Position numbers and translations under genes: made by a program. A DNA stretch of 64,000 nt, taken from the NCBI RefSeq assembly GCF_000744815.1, contig NZ_JQMQ01000005.1, positions 2,860,055 to 2,924,054 on the forward strand, in the 5' to 3' direction. The stretch comes from Phaeacidiphilus oryzae TH49. Its GTDB lineage: Bacteria > Actinomycetota > Actinomycetes > Streptomycetales > Streptomycetaceae. Shown here piece after piece: positions 8,070 through 15,637 of this stretch (its first letter is position 1; every line of letters begins with the position of its first letter). Below the pieces are notes generated by a model that searched no databases, was not told where the DNA came from, and worked only from the letters and a program-made list of their open reading frames with translations.

Positions 8070-10853
8070 TCACCCGGGACGCTCGGCGTCCCCGTGCTGC
8101 TCGGCGGGCAGCGAGAGTTCGAACCAGACGACCTTGCCCGGCCCCTGCGCCCTGGTCCCCCACTGGTCGGCCAGCCGGCGCACCAGCTGGAGTCCGCGGC
8201 CGCCCTCGTCGGAGCGCCCGGCCCGGCGCTCCCGCGGCGGGTCCGGCAGCGGGTCGGCGACCTCCACCAGCAGCCGGTCCGGGCGGCGGATCAGCCGCAG
8301 CCCGATCGGCGCCACCGCGTACCGGACGGCGTTCGTCACCAGCTCGCTCACCAGCAGCTGCGCGGTCTCGGCCGAGGAGTCGTCAAGTCTCCACTCCTGC
8401 ACGGTGCTTCGCAGCAGCCGCCGGGCGCGGCCGACCGCGCTCGGTTCGGCGGGCAGTGTCCAGCCCGCGGTCCGGTCCTGGGGCGCCCCGCCGAGGCGGG
8501 CCAACAGCACAGCCACGTCGTCCGGCTCCTGTCCTTGCTCGAGCGTGCCGATCACCGTCTCGCAGGCCTCCTCCACCGACGCGTGCGGGCGTTCGAGCAC
8601 GCGGCGCACCCGGTCGATGCCGACGTCGATGTCGGCGGTCCGCGATTCCACGAGGCCGTCCGTGTAGAGCATCAGCAGGTCCCCTGGCGCGACGGTGAAC
8701 TCGGTTGCGGTGAAAGGGACTCCGCCCACCCCGATCGGCGCGCCGGAGTCCGTGGAGAGCACCCGGGTCCGCCCGCCCGGCAGCGGGCCGTTGAGCGAAC
8801 CGGGCTCGGTCGGCTCGACCAGCACCGGCGGGGTGTGCCCCGCCGAGGCGATGGTCAGCCTGCGCTGCTCCGGGTCGTAGACCGCGTAGACCACGGTCGC
8901 GATCAACGCCTCCTCCGGCCCCTGGGCGAGGTCGTCGGCGAGATCGTGGACATGCTGGAGCAGCTCCGCCGGCGGCAGGTCGAGTCCGGCGAGCGTGCGA
9001 ACGGCCGTACGCAGCCGGCCCATGGTGGCGGCTGCCCGCAGGCTGTGCCCCATAACGTCGCCGACCACCAGGGCGGTCCGCTCGCGCGGCAGCGGCACCA
9101 CGTCGAACCAGTCGCCGCCGACCTCGGTGCCGCTGGCCGCCGGCACATAGCGGTAGGCGACCTCGACGCCGGGTGGCTGCGGAACGGTCTGCGGCAGCAG
9201 CGAGCGCTGCAGCATCAGGGCCGCCGAGCGCTCCCGCGCGTACAGCCGGGCGTTCTCCAGGGAGGCGCCGGCCCGGTCGGCCACCTCGACGGCGAAGGCC
9301 TGCTCGTCCCGGTCGAAGGCCTCCCGGCGGCCGGCCCGGCCGAGCACCAGCAGGCCGAGCGCGATGCCGCGGGCGCGCAGCGGCACCACCAGGGTGGAGT
9401 GCACCCCGAGGTCGATGGCGGCCCGCACCCGCGGGTCGTCCTCCCCGCCGCCGGCCAACGAGAGCTGGATCGGCGTCTCCAGGTGCTCGGCCTGGCCGCC
9501 GGCCAGCACCCGGGCGAACGCCGAGCCCTCGGCGGCCTCGGAGAGCTCCACGGTCTCGCCGGGCTGCATCATGGTGTCCGCCCGCGAGCTGTCCCGGAAG
9601 GCCGAGGTGCCGAGCACCTCGAGCCGGGCCTCCCGGCCGCGCTGGTGCCGGGGCAGGTCCCCGCCCCGGGCGACGGAGTCCAGCAGCATCACGCCGGAGT
9701 AGTCAGCGAACCGGGGCACCAGCACGGCGGCCAGCTCCCGGGCGATCCTGGACACGTCCAGCAGGTCGCCGATCCGTGAACCGACCTCGTTGAGCAGAGA
9801 GAGCCGCTGCCGGGCCTGCTCGACCCGGGCCATCGCCCGGTACCGGTCCGTCACGTCCATGGTGATGCCGGTGAGGCCGAGCACCCGCCCGGCCCGGTCG
9901 GTCAGCCGGCTGTAGGACATCGACTGGAAGGACGCCCCGCGCGGGCCGGCCGCGGCCTGGCCGATGATCAGGTCGACCACCGGGGTCCCGGTGGCCAGCA
10001 CCTGCCGCTGGATCGCCACCGCCTCGTCGGCGGCCCGCTCGGGGAGGACCTCGCCGCTGGTGCGGCCGATGTGCTCCTCCGGCTCGATGCCGTTCATCCG
10101 GGCGAGGGTGCCGTTGACCCGGACGTAGCGGAGGTTCCGGTCGAGGAGGCCGATGCCGAGCGGGGACTGCTCGAAGAGCGCGTCCCGCACGGCCAGGTCC
10201 TGCTCCAGCTCACGCAGCGCGCCGGCCTCGGCGAACGCGAACTGCAGGTACGGCACGCCGTCCCCGTCCACCAGTGAGGACACCCGCGCCTCCACCTTCA
10301 CCGCATGGCCGTCCCGATGGTGCAGCCGCATCGAGCCGATCCAGACCTGACCGCGCATCACCTCCTCGCGAGCCGCGGCCGCCTCGTTCCTGGCGCCCTC
10401 GTCGAGCAGCTGCTCGGCGGCCGGGCGGCCGATCAGCGCCTGGCTCGGCCAGCCGAGCAGCCGCTCGGCCTCGGAGCTCCACAGCACCACCCGGCCGGAG
10501 GTGTCCAGCAGCGCGATCGCCAGGGACACCGCGTCCAGCAGCGTCCCGCCGCCACCGCCGGAACCCCCCGCCGGGGGCGGCTGGTTCGCCGGAGCGCCGC
10601 CGCCGGGGTACGGGCGGACGCCGGTGGCGCGGCGGCGGTGCGGCTGCCCGGGAGGCGGGCCCGACCTGGTCCGGTCGGCGAGGCGGCGCAGCTGCTCGGC
10701 GAGGACCCGCGGGGAGCGGACGGGGGCGCCGGGGCCGCCACCGTGCCGGCCCTGCCGCTTCCGGGCGCGGCGCAGCCGGAGGCGGGCGGCGGCGCGCCCC
10801 TGTGCGCGCGCGGCACCTGCCGCCCTGCTGCTGACGCGACCCTCCGGCCCCAA
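8070..10853 (-). CDS. Paralogous PAS-PAS-GAF-SpoIIE phosphatase with RsbW-type domain
   Basis: About 927 residues with the same order as the gene downstream: basic Gly-rich N-terminus (1-110), PAS 1 (about 120-230), PAS 2 (about 235-355), GAF (about 370-540), SpoIIE phosphatase (about 565-790) and HATPase_c (about 810-920). Phosphatase metal residues are present (GGDWFDV, GDVMGHS, YTDGLVE, PDDVAVLL), as are the N-box ELVTNAVRY and DEGGRGLQLV. The DxG box reads VADPLPD, so ATP binding may differ from the neighbour. It probably dephosphorylates an anti-sigma antagonist. TTG 10853 is the only supported start and lacks a strong ribosome site. A perfect sigma-B-type promoter lies about 45-70 bp upstream. 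Confidence 0.88.
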   Translation of the reverse strand: MGPEGRVSSRAAGAARAQGRAAARLRLRRARKRQGRHGGGPGAPVRSPRVLAEQLRRLADRTRSGPPPGQPHRRRATGVRPYPGGGAPANQPPPAGGSGGGGGTLLDAVSLAIALLDTSGRVVLWSSEAERLLGWPSQALIGRPAAEQLLDEGARNEAAAAREEVMRGQVWIGSMRLHHRDGHAVKVEARVSSLVDGDGVPYLQFAFAEAGALRELEQDLAVRDALFEQSPLGIGLLDRNLRYVRVNGTLARMNGIEPEEHIGRTSGEVLPERAADEAVAIQRQVLATGTPVVDLIIGQAAAGPRGASFQSMSYSRLTDRAGRVLGLTGITMDVTDRYRAMARVEQARQRLSLLNEVGSRIGDLLDVSRIARELAAVLVPRFADYSGVMLLDSVARGGDLPRHQRGREARLEVLGTSAFRDSSRADTMMQPGETVELSEAAEGSAFARVLAGGQAEHLETPIQLSLAGGGEDDPRVRAAIDLGVHSTLVVPLRARGIALGLLVLGRAGRREAFDRDEQAFAVEVADRAGASLENARLYARERSAALMLQRSLLPQTVPQPPGVEVAYRYVPAASGTEVGGDWFDVVPLPRERTALVVGDVMGHSLRAAATMGRLRTAVRTLAGLDLPPAELLQHVHDLADDLAQGPEEALIATVVYAVYDPEQRRLTIASAGHTPPVLVEPTEPGSLNGPLPGGRTRVLSTDSGAPIGVGGVPFTATEFTVAPGDLLMLYTDGLVESRTADIDVGIDRVRRVLERPHASVEEACETVIGTLEQGQEPDDVAVLLARLGGAPQDRTAGWTLPAEPSAVGRARRLLRSTVQEWRLDDSSAETAQLLVSELVTNAVRYAVAPIGLRLIRRPDRLLVEVADPLPDPPRERRAGRSDEGGRGLQLVRRLADQWGTRAQGPGKVVWFELSLPAEQHGDAERPG

Positions 10854-10897
10854 CCTGAACCCCAGTCACCTAGGCGTGCGCCATTCCAGATACTGAA

Positions 10898-10921
10898 ATA
10901 CCCCTTCAAACATCCGCATAC
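10898..10921 (-). promoter_or_regulatory. Sigma-B-type stress promoter of the SpoIIE phosphatase gene
   Basis: Read on the minus strand, GTAT (10921-10918), exactly 14 nt, then GGGTAT (10903-10898) match the S. coelicolor sigma-B consensus GNNT-N14-16-GGGTA[C/T]. The predicted start of transcription is near 10890, giving a leader of about 37 nt before TTG 10853. A stress-sigma promoter driving a phosphatase of the RsbU/RsbW type would form a feedback loop. Confidence 0.6.
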
Positions 10922-10955
10922 CGGTCCGTACGGGTCAACTTTCGCGAACGGCCCA

Positions 10956-11366
10956 TCAGCGGGCCGCGCGGGCGAGCAGCTCCCGGACGGCGGGCAGCGC
11001 GAACCGGTCCTGTTCCAACCAGTCCACTTCGAGTAGTTCACGCCCCGTCAGCCAGCGCAGCTCGGAATGGTCCTGCAGCGGGCGTGGCGCGCCCTCGATC
11101 AGCCTGGCGCTCCAGATGTGCAGCTCCAGCCCCGGGCGGACGGCGGCCGCGCCGGGCAGCCGGCGGCCGGCCTCGGCGAGCACCCCGAGCTCCTCGCGCA
11201 GCTCCCGCGCGAGCGCCTGCTCCGAGGACTCGCCGTCCTCGACCTTTCCGCCCGGGAACTCCCACCGCCCGGCCAGCGCAGCGGGCGCGCTCCGCCGAGC
11301 GGCGAGCACCCGGGAGCCGTCCGCGCTGATGAGGGCTGCCCCCACGACGATCCTCGGCCTCGGCAC
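10956..11366 (-). CDS. mutT: MutT-type Nudix hydrolase (8-oxo-dGTP diphosphatase)
   Basis: A 136-residue Nudix protein. The Nudix box is complete: GKVEDGESSEQALARELREE followed by LGV (about residues 40-62). The N-terminal strand PRIVVGAALIS and the WEFPGGK segment just before the box are typical of MutT, which hydrolyses 8-oxo-dGTP to keep oxidised guanine out of DNA; other nucleotides remain possible substrates. There is no ribosome site before GTG 11366, but TAGGAT (complement of 11373-11378) lies 6 nt upstream, so the mRNA is predicted to be leaderless. Confidence 0.88.
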   Translation of the reverse strand: MPRPRIVVGAALISADGSRVLAARRSAPAALAGRWEFPGGKVEDGESSEQALARELREELGVLAEAGRRLPGAAAVRPGLELHIWSARLIEGAPRPLQDHSELRWLTGRELLEVDWLEQDRFALPAVRELLARAAR

Positions 11367-11416
11367 CCGGGGATCCTAGCGCCGGGGCCGGCCGCCCGCG
11401 GCTGCGGACCCACCGC

Positions 11417-13000
11417 CTAGTCCACGCACGGGATGCCGCCCATCGTGACGGGGGTGCCGTAGAACTGGGAGGCGGTGGCCGGTGACGAGCCGGCCTCGTC
11501 CGGCGCCGCCGCCCGCGCCGAGCCGGCCGCCGTACCGCCGCCGGTGCCCAGGACGACCTGGACGTGTCCGGCCGGCACCGCGCCCGCCGGGGACGCCGTC
11601 ACCCCGTACCGCCGGGCGATCGCCGTCGCCGCCGCCTCCGCGCCCGCGCCGTAGGTGACCTTCGTCCGCCACCTCGACGCCGCGTTGCCGACCCAGCCGC
11701 GCCCGTAGCCCAGCGCCGCCAGCGCCGACGACTCGTCAGCCGCCGCTCCCCGCCTGCCGCTTCCGTTGAGGACGTCGACGACCGCCTGCCCGCCCGAGGC
11801 GGACGCGGGAGCGGAAGCGGCGGCGGAGGGCGAGGGCGAGGGCGAGGGGGCCCCGCCGGTGTACTGCGCCACCAGCGCCCGCACCCGCTCCGGGTCGATC
11901 AGGTTGACCGCCTCGCCGCCGCGTGTCGCGAACCCCGCCACCGGCAGGGTGTGGAACTCCACGTTCCCGCCGCTCAGCTCCGGGTTCCGCTGCGCGAAGT
12001 CCAGCACGTCCCAGCCCGAGTCGACGACCACGTCCTTCTTCACCACGTCCAGCAGGGATTGCAGCTTGCCGATGTCCCCCAGCACCCCGTCCTGCTTGAG
12101 CTTGCGCTCGACCGCCGCCAGGAACGCCTGCTGCCGCCGGGTCCGGTCCAGGTCGCCGCCGGCCAGGTTGTGCCGCTGCCGGACGAAGGAGAGCGCCTGC
12201 GAGGCGTCCAGGGTGTTCAGCCCGGCCCGGAAGTCCGCCCCGGAGCCCTGCCCGTCGACGGCCGGGTCCCTGGTCGCGTGCTTGAGGCAGACCGTGATCG
12301 GCTGGAGGACCTTCGCCACGTCGTAGAAGCCCAGCAGGTTGACCTCGGCGAAGTGGTCGATCCGGACGTCCAGCAGCTTCTGCACGGTGGCCAGGGTCGC
12401 CTCCCGCCCCACCTCCCGGCTCCGCCGCTCCAGCTCGGCCGGGTCGGTCACGCCCTGCTGCCGCAGGCCCGGCAGCGCGGCCGCCTTGGCCCGGCCGTAG
12501 GCCTCCTTGATCTTGTGCATCCCCTGCTCGGAGCCGTCGGGACCATAGGTCTCGACGTAGTCGTCCCGGGGGATGGAGAAGGCCTGCGCCTTGCCGCCCC
12601 CGGCGGGGATGTGCAGCAGGATCAGGGTGTTGGTGTTGTAGCCGCCGATCTCGCTGGACCCGGCGTGGAGCTCGTCGGTGACGAACTGCTTGGGCAGGTC
12701 GGCGCCGTTCTGGTCCTTCCGGCTGTCCAGGCCGATCAGCAGGACGTTGACCGAGCCGTCGTCCCGGCTGGGCGGGCTCCCCGGCAGATGGAGGGCGCGC
12801 AGCGCGTTCGAGGTGTTCAGCCCGGCGGTGAGGGTGTGGTACGCGCAGGACGAGATCCCGCTGGTGGCCAGGACGGCGAGGGAGAGCCCGAGGGCGGTCA
12901 GCCGGAGGTTCCGCCGGATGCGCGCGGTCCGCGAGAGCTCCCGCCCGCTCCGGTCGCCTCGCCCGAATTGTCGGGCTTCACCCGAGAATCGTCCCACCAC
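11417..13000 (-). CDS. LytR-CpsA-Psr family protein with C-terminal LytR_C domain
   Basis: About 527 residues. A basic cytoplasmic N-terminus is followed by one membrane segment (about residues 32-52, LTALGLSLAVLATSGISSC), then the extracytoplasmic LCP domain (about 80-330) with VNVLLIGLDSRKD, NTLILLHIPA, SIPRDDYVE and the Arg-rich SFVRQRHNLAGGDLDRTRRQ segment that binds the polyprenyl pyrophosphate. A Pro/Ser/Ala linker (about 385-410) leads to a LytR_C domain (VVDVLNGSGRRGAA). LCP enzymes transfer anionic glycopolymers to peptidoglycan. Tandem GTGs open the gene; TAGAGT (complement of 13007-13012) is 6 nt upstream, suggesting a leaderless mRNA. Confidence 0.9.
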   Translation of the reverse strand: MVGRFSGEARQFGRGDRSGRELSRTARIRRNLRLTALGLSLAVLATSGISSCAYHTLTAGLNTSNALRALHLPGSPPSRDDGSVNVLLIGLDSRKDQNGADLPKQFVTDELHAGSSEIGGYNTNTLILLHIPAGGGKAQAFSIPRDDYVETYGPDGSEQGMHKIKEAYGRAKAAALPGLRQQGVTDPAELERRSREVGREATLATVQKLLDVRIDHFAEVNLLGFYDVAKVLQPITVCLKHATRDPAVDGQGSGADFRAGLNTLDASQALSFVRQRHNLAGGDLDRTRRQQAFLAAVERKLKQDGVLGDIGKLQSLLDVVKKDVVVDSGWDVLDFAQRNPELSGGNVEFHTLPVAGFATRGGEAVNLIDPERVRALVAQYTGGAPSPSPSPSAAASAPASASGGQAVVDVLNGSGRRGAAADESSALAALGYGRGWVGNAASRWRTKVTYGAGAEAAATAIARRYGVTASPAGAVPAGHVQVVLGTGGGTAAGSARAAAPDEAGSSPATASQFYGTPVTMGGIPCVD

Positions 13001-13026
13001 GGCCGCACTCTAGGGCAGCCCGGGCG

Positions 13027-13488
13027 TCAACTCCCGGACGCGCGGCCGTCGGCGTCCAGCCTGGCCAGGTGTTCGATGTTCTGCTGGTCGCCGAGCTCCT
13101 GGCTGGGCGAGCCGTCGAACCAGGCGTCCAGGATCTCCCGCAGCAGGGCCGGCGAGGTCAGCCGGAGGCTGAGGGCGAGGACGTTGGCGTCGTTCCAGCG
13201 CCGGGCGCCGCCGGCGGTGTACGCGTCGGTGCAGAGCGCCGCGCGGACCCCGGGCACCTTGTTGGCGGCGATGCTGGCGCCGGTGCCGGTCCAGCAGCAG
13301 ACGACGGCCTGGTCGGCGCGGCCGTCCGCGACCTCCCGGGCGGCGGCCTCCGTGCAGTACGCCCAGTCGGGCGAGGCGCCGGGATCCAGCGCGCCGTGGG
13401 CACTGACCGTGTGGCCGCGGCGGCGGAGCTGCTCCACCACCTCGCGCGCGACGCCTTCGTCCATGTCCGCCGAGACTGCGATCCGCAT
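13027..13488 (-). CDS. RpiB/LacA/LacB-family sugar-phosphate isomerase
   Basis: A 153-residue protein. MRIAVSADMDEG opens the fold, VVCCWTGTGASIAANKVPGVRAALC carries the family's Cys and the GTG-x-x-I-x-ANK phosphate site, and WNDANVLALSLRL corresponds to the usual N-x-ANVL segment. The common DHAG motif is replaced by DMDEG, so it is a divergent member and the substrate could be ribose 5-phosphate or another aldose phosphate. No ribosome site; TACCCT (complement of 13495-13500) is 6 nt before ATG 13488, fitting a leaderless mRNA. Confidence 0.82.
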   Translation of the reverse strand: MRIAVSADMDEGVAREVVEQLRRRGHTVSAHGALDPGASPDWAYCTEAAAREVADGRADQAVVCCWTGTGASIAANKVPGVRAALCTDAYTAGGARRWNDANVLALSLRLTSPALLREILDAWFDGSPSQELGDQQNIEHLARLDADGRASGS

Positions 13489-13570
13489 ACCGGCAGGGTA
13501 GCCGCCGGATCCCGGCGCAGGACGGACCCGCACCTCCCGAACGGCGCCCAGCGAACCCTCGCAGCCGGCG

Positions 13571-15181
13571 CTACGCCCCGACGTCGACGGTGTCGCCGTC
13601 CTCCGCGGCGATGCGCTTGGCCTCCAGCAGCGCCGGGTTCAGCCACCCGCTGTTGTAGCCCCAGTAGTAGAACGCGAGCCCGGAGATCACGACCACGGCG
13701 ATGTCCACGCCGGCCGGCAGCCAGCCCAGCCCGCCGAACTCCTTGCCGCCGACGAGGGAGATGAACGCCATCCAGACCAGGTAGCAGACCAGCCAGGCCC
13801 CGGACTTGAGGTTCTGGCCCAGCTGGGTGCCGTTCTTCCACTCGTAGAAGGCGTACACCGGCAGCCCGACCGCCATGATCAGGATGACCTCGCCGGTCAG
13901 CGGCCACTTGGCCCAGTACAGCACCAGCGTGCCGAAGACGAAGCCGAGCGGAGCCAGCAGCGGCAGCGCCTTGATCCGCACCGGCCGGTGGAGCTCCGGC
14001 GCCAGCTTCCGCAGCACCGCGACCGCGACCGGGCCGGTGACATAGGAGATGACGGTGGCCACCGAGACGATGCTGGCCAGCGAGCCCCAGCCGCGGAAGA
14101 CGGCCAGGAAGACGAAGGCCACCCCCAGGTTGAGCAGCAGCGCCGGGCGGGGCACGCCGGTCCGCGGGTCGACCTTGCCGAAGATGCCCGGCAGGTGCCC
14201 GTTCCGCTGCACGCCGTGGATCATGCGGGAGGTGGTCGCGGCATAGGTCATGCCGGTGCCGGACGGGGAGACGAAGGCGTCCGCGTAGAGGAGGATCGCC
14301 AGCCAGTTCAGCATCAGCGCGCTCGCCAGGTCGGCGAACGGCGAGGAGAAGTTCAGTGCGGACCAGCCGCCGTGCGCCAGCGTGGTCGGCGAGACGCCGA
14401 GCAGGAAGGCGAACTGCAGGCCGATGTAGATCACCAGCGCGATGGCGATCGAGCCGAGGACGGCGATCGGCAGCGAGCGCTTGGGGTTGCGGGCCTCGGC
14501 GGCCATGTTGATCGGCGACTGGAAGCCGTTGAAGGCCCAGACGATGCCGGAGGTGGCGACCGCGGTGAAGACCGCGGAGACGCCCTTCGGCGCGAAGCCG
14601 CCGGCCGAGGTCAGGTTCGAGGTGTGGTGCGAGGTGACCAGCAGGCCGACCACCGTCAGGGTCGGGATGACCAGCTTGAAGACGGTGATGGCGGTGTTGG
14701 TCTTGGCGAACAGCGACACCGCGAACCAGTTCAGCGCGAAGTACACCAGCATCAGCACGGTGGCCGCGGCCACGCCGGTGAAGGTGAGCTGGCCGCTGCC
14801 GGCGTTGTAGAGCCCGTGGGTCCAGCCGAAGCTCCAGGAGCTCATGTACTGGATCGAGGCGGTGGCCTCGCCGGGGATCACCGAGACGATCGCGATCCAG
14901 TTCGCCCAGGCCGCCAGGTAGCCGGTCAGCGACCCGTGCGAGTACTGCCCGAAGCGGACCATTCCGCCCGCCTCCGGGAACATCGAGCCGAGCTCGGTGT
15001 AGGACAGGGCGATGACGAGCGCGACGACCGCGCCGATGACCCACGCGAAGATCGCCGCCGGGCCGGCGATCACAGCCGCCTTCTGTGCTCCGAAGAGCCA
15101 GCCGGAGCCGATGATCGAGCCGAGACCTGTGGCGGTCAGGGCGATGGTGCCCAGTGACCTCCGATAGTTCGAACCGGACAC
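13571..15181 (-). CDS. APC-superfamily amino acid permease (YveA-like)
   Basis: About 536 residues with about 12 hydrophobic segments. TM1 carries the APC glycine motif (TATGLGSIIGSGWLFGAQ) followed by ELGSMFPEAGGMVRFGQYSH. Sequence style is closest to aspartate-proton symporters of the YveA type, so an acidic amino acid is the likeliest substrate, by family inference. GTG 15181 has GGGAG 5 nt upstream; a TTG about 30 bp further up is possible. The cytoplasmic C-terminus ends in an acidic tail. It follows the NCS1 permease gene on the same strand but is separated from it by about 450 bp containing a dispersed repeat, so it is probably transcribed separately. Confidence 0.86.
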   Translation of the reverse strand: MSGSNYRRSLGTIALTATGLGSIIGSGWLFGAQKAAVIAGPAAIFAWVIGAVVALVIALSYTELGSMFPEAGGMVRFGQYSHGSLTGYLAAWANWIAIVSVIPGEATASIQYMSSWSFGWTHGLYNAGSGQLTFTGVAAATVLMLVYFALNWFAVSLFAKTNTAITVFKLVIPTLTVVGLLVTSHHTSNLTSAGGFAPKGVSAVFTAVATSGIVWAFNGFQSPINMAAEARNPKRSLPIAVLGSIAIALVIYIGLQFAFLLGVSPTTLAHGGWSALNFSSPFADLASALMLNWLAILLYADAFVSPSGTGMTYAATTSRMIHGVQRNGHLPGIFGKVDPRTGVPRPALLLNLGVAFVFLAVFRGWGSLASIVSVATVISYVTGPVAVAVLRKLAPELHRPVRIKALPLLAPLGFVFGTLVLYWAKWPLTGEVILIMAVGLPVYAFYEWKNGTQLGQNLKSGAWLVCYLVWMAFISLVGGKEFGGLGWLPAGVDIAVVVISGLAFYYWGYNSGWLNPALLEAKRIAAEDGDTVDVGA

Positions 15182-15440
15182 TTCACTCCCAAACCTGCGT
15201 GGTGCGGACGTCAAGGCGATGTGGTGATGTATCAGTCTGACACTCCGCCAAGCGAGACAAACGCGAGGAGTCTGTCCGAATAGCGGCGAGCTTGGCAACC
15301 CTTCAACAAGAATTCGTGAATGTGGGGTATCCCACGCTTCGCCCGCTTCCGGGAACCGACACGGCCGCTGGAGCGTCACTTGGCGGACCCGATTGCGCCC
15401 GGTCGGGGGATGCGGCCGGGGCCCGGGCCGACGCCTCTGG
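15182..15440. other. Upstream region of the APC permease gene
   Basis: No gene is supported. AT content rises at 15225-15335, the expected promoter position, but no hexamer pair is convincing. GTGGGGTATCCCAC at 15321-15334 is a perfect 14-bp palindrome that could be an operator. Confidence 0.35.
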
Positions 15441-15610
15441 CGCAGCGCCGCAGGCACGAGCAAGGGGCGCGGGGAACCGCGCGGCCAACCCGCTTCGGCG
15501 CCGCACTCGGCAACGTCCACCGGGTCGCAACCCGGACTCCGCTGCCGACCACAGACCGTAGACGGCTGGTCGCGCGGTTCCCCGCGCCCCTTACTCGGCC
15601 CTACGGGCCT
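15441..15610. repeat. Dispersed inverted-repeat element, copy 2
   Basis: The arm at 15464-15486 is perfectly complementary to 15568-15590 (GGGGCGCGGGGAACCGCGCG type). The enclosed 81 nt hold a GCCG-CACT-CGGC hairpin and the hairpin CCGGGTCGCAACCCGG. The second is homologous in place to the GGGTTGCAACCC palindromes of copies 1 and 4. Outer flanks (CGCAGCGCCGCAGGCACGAG) resemble those of copies 1 and 4. It sits just past the 3' end of the NCS1 permease gene. Confidence 0.8.
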
Positions 15611-15637
15611 GCGCTCGGGCGCGAATCCCGCAGCGTG

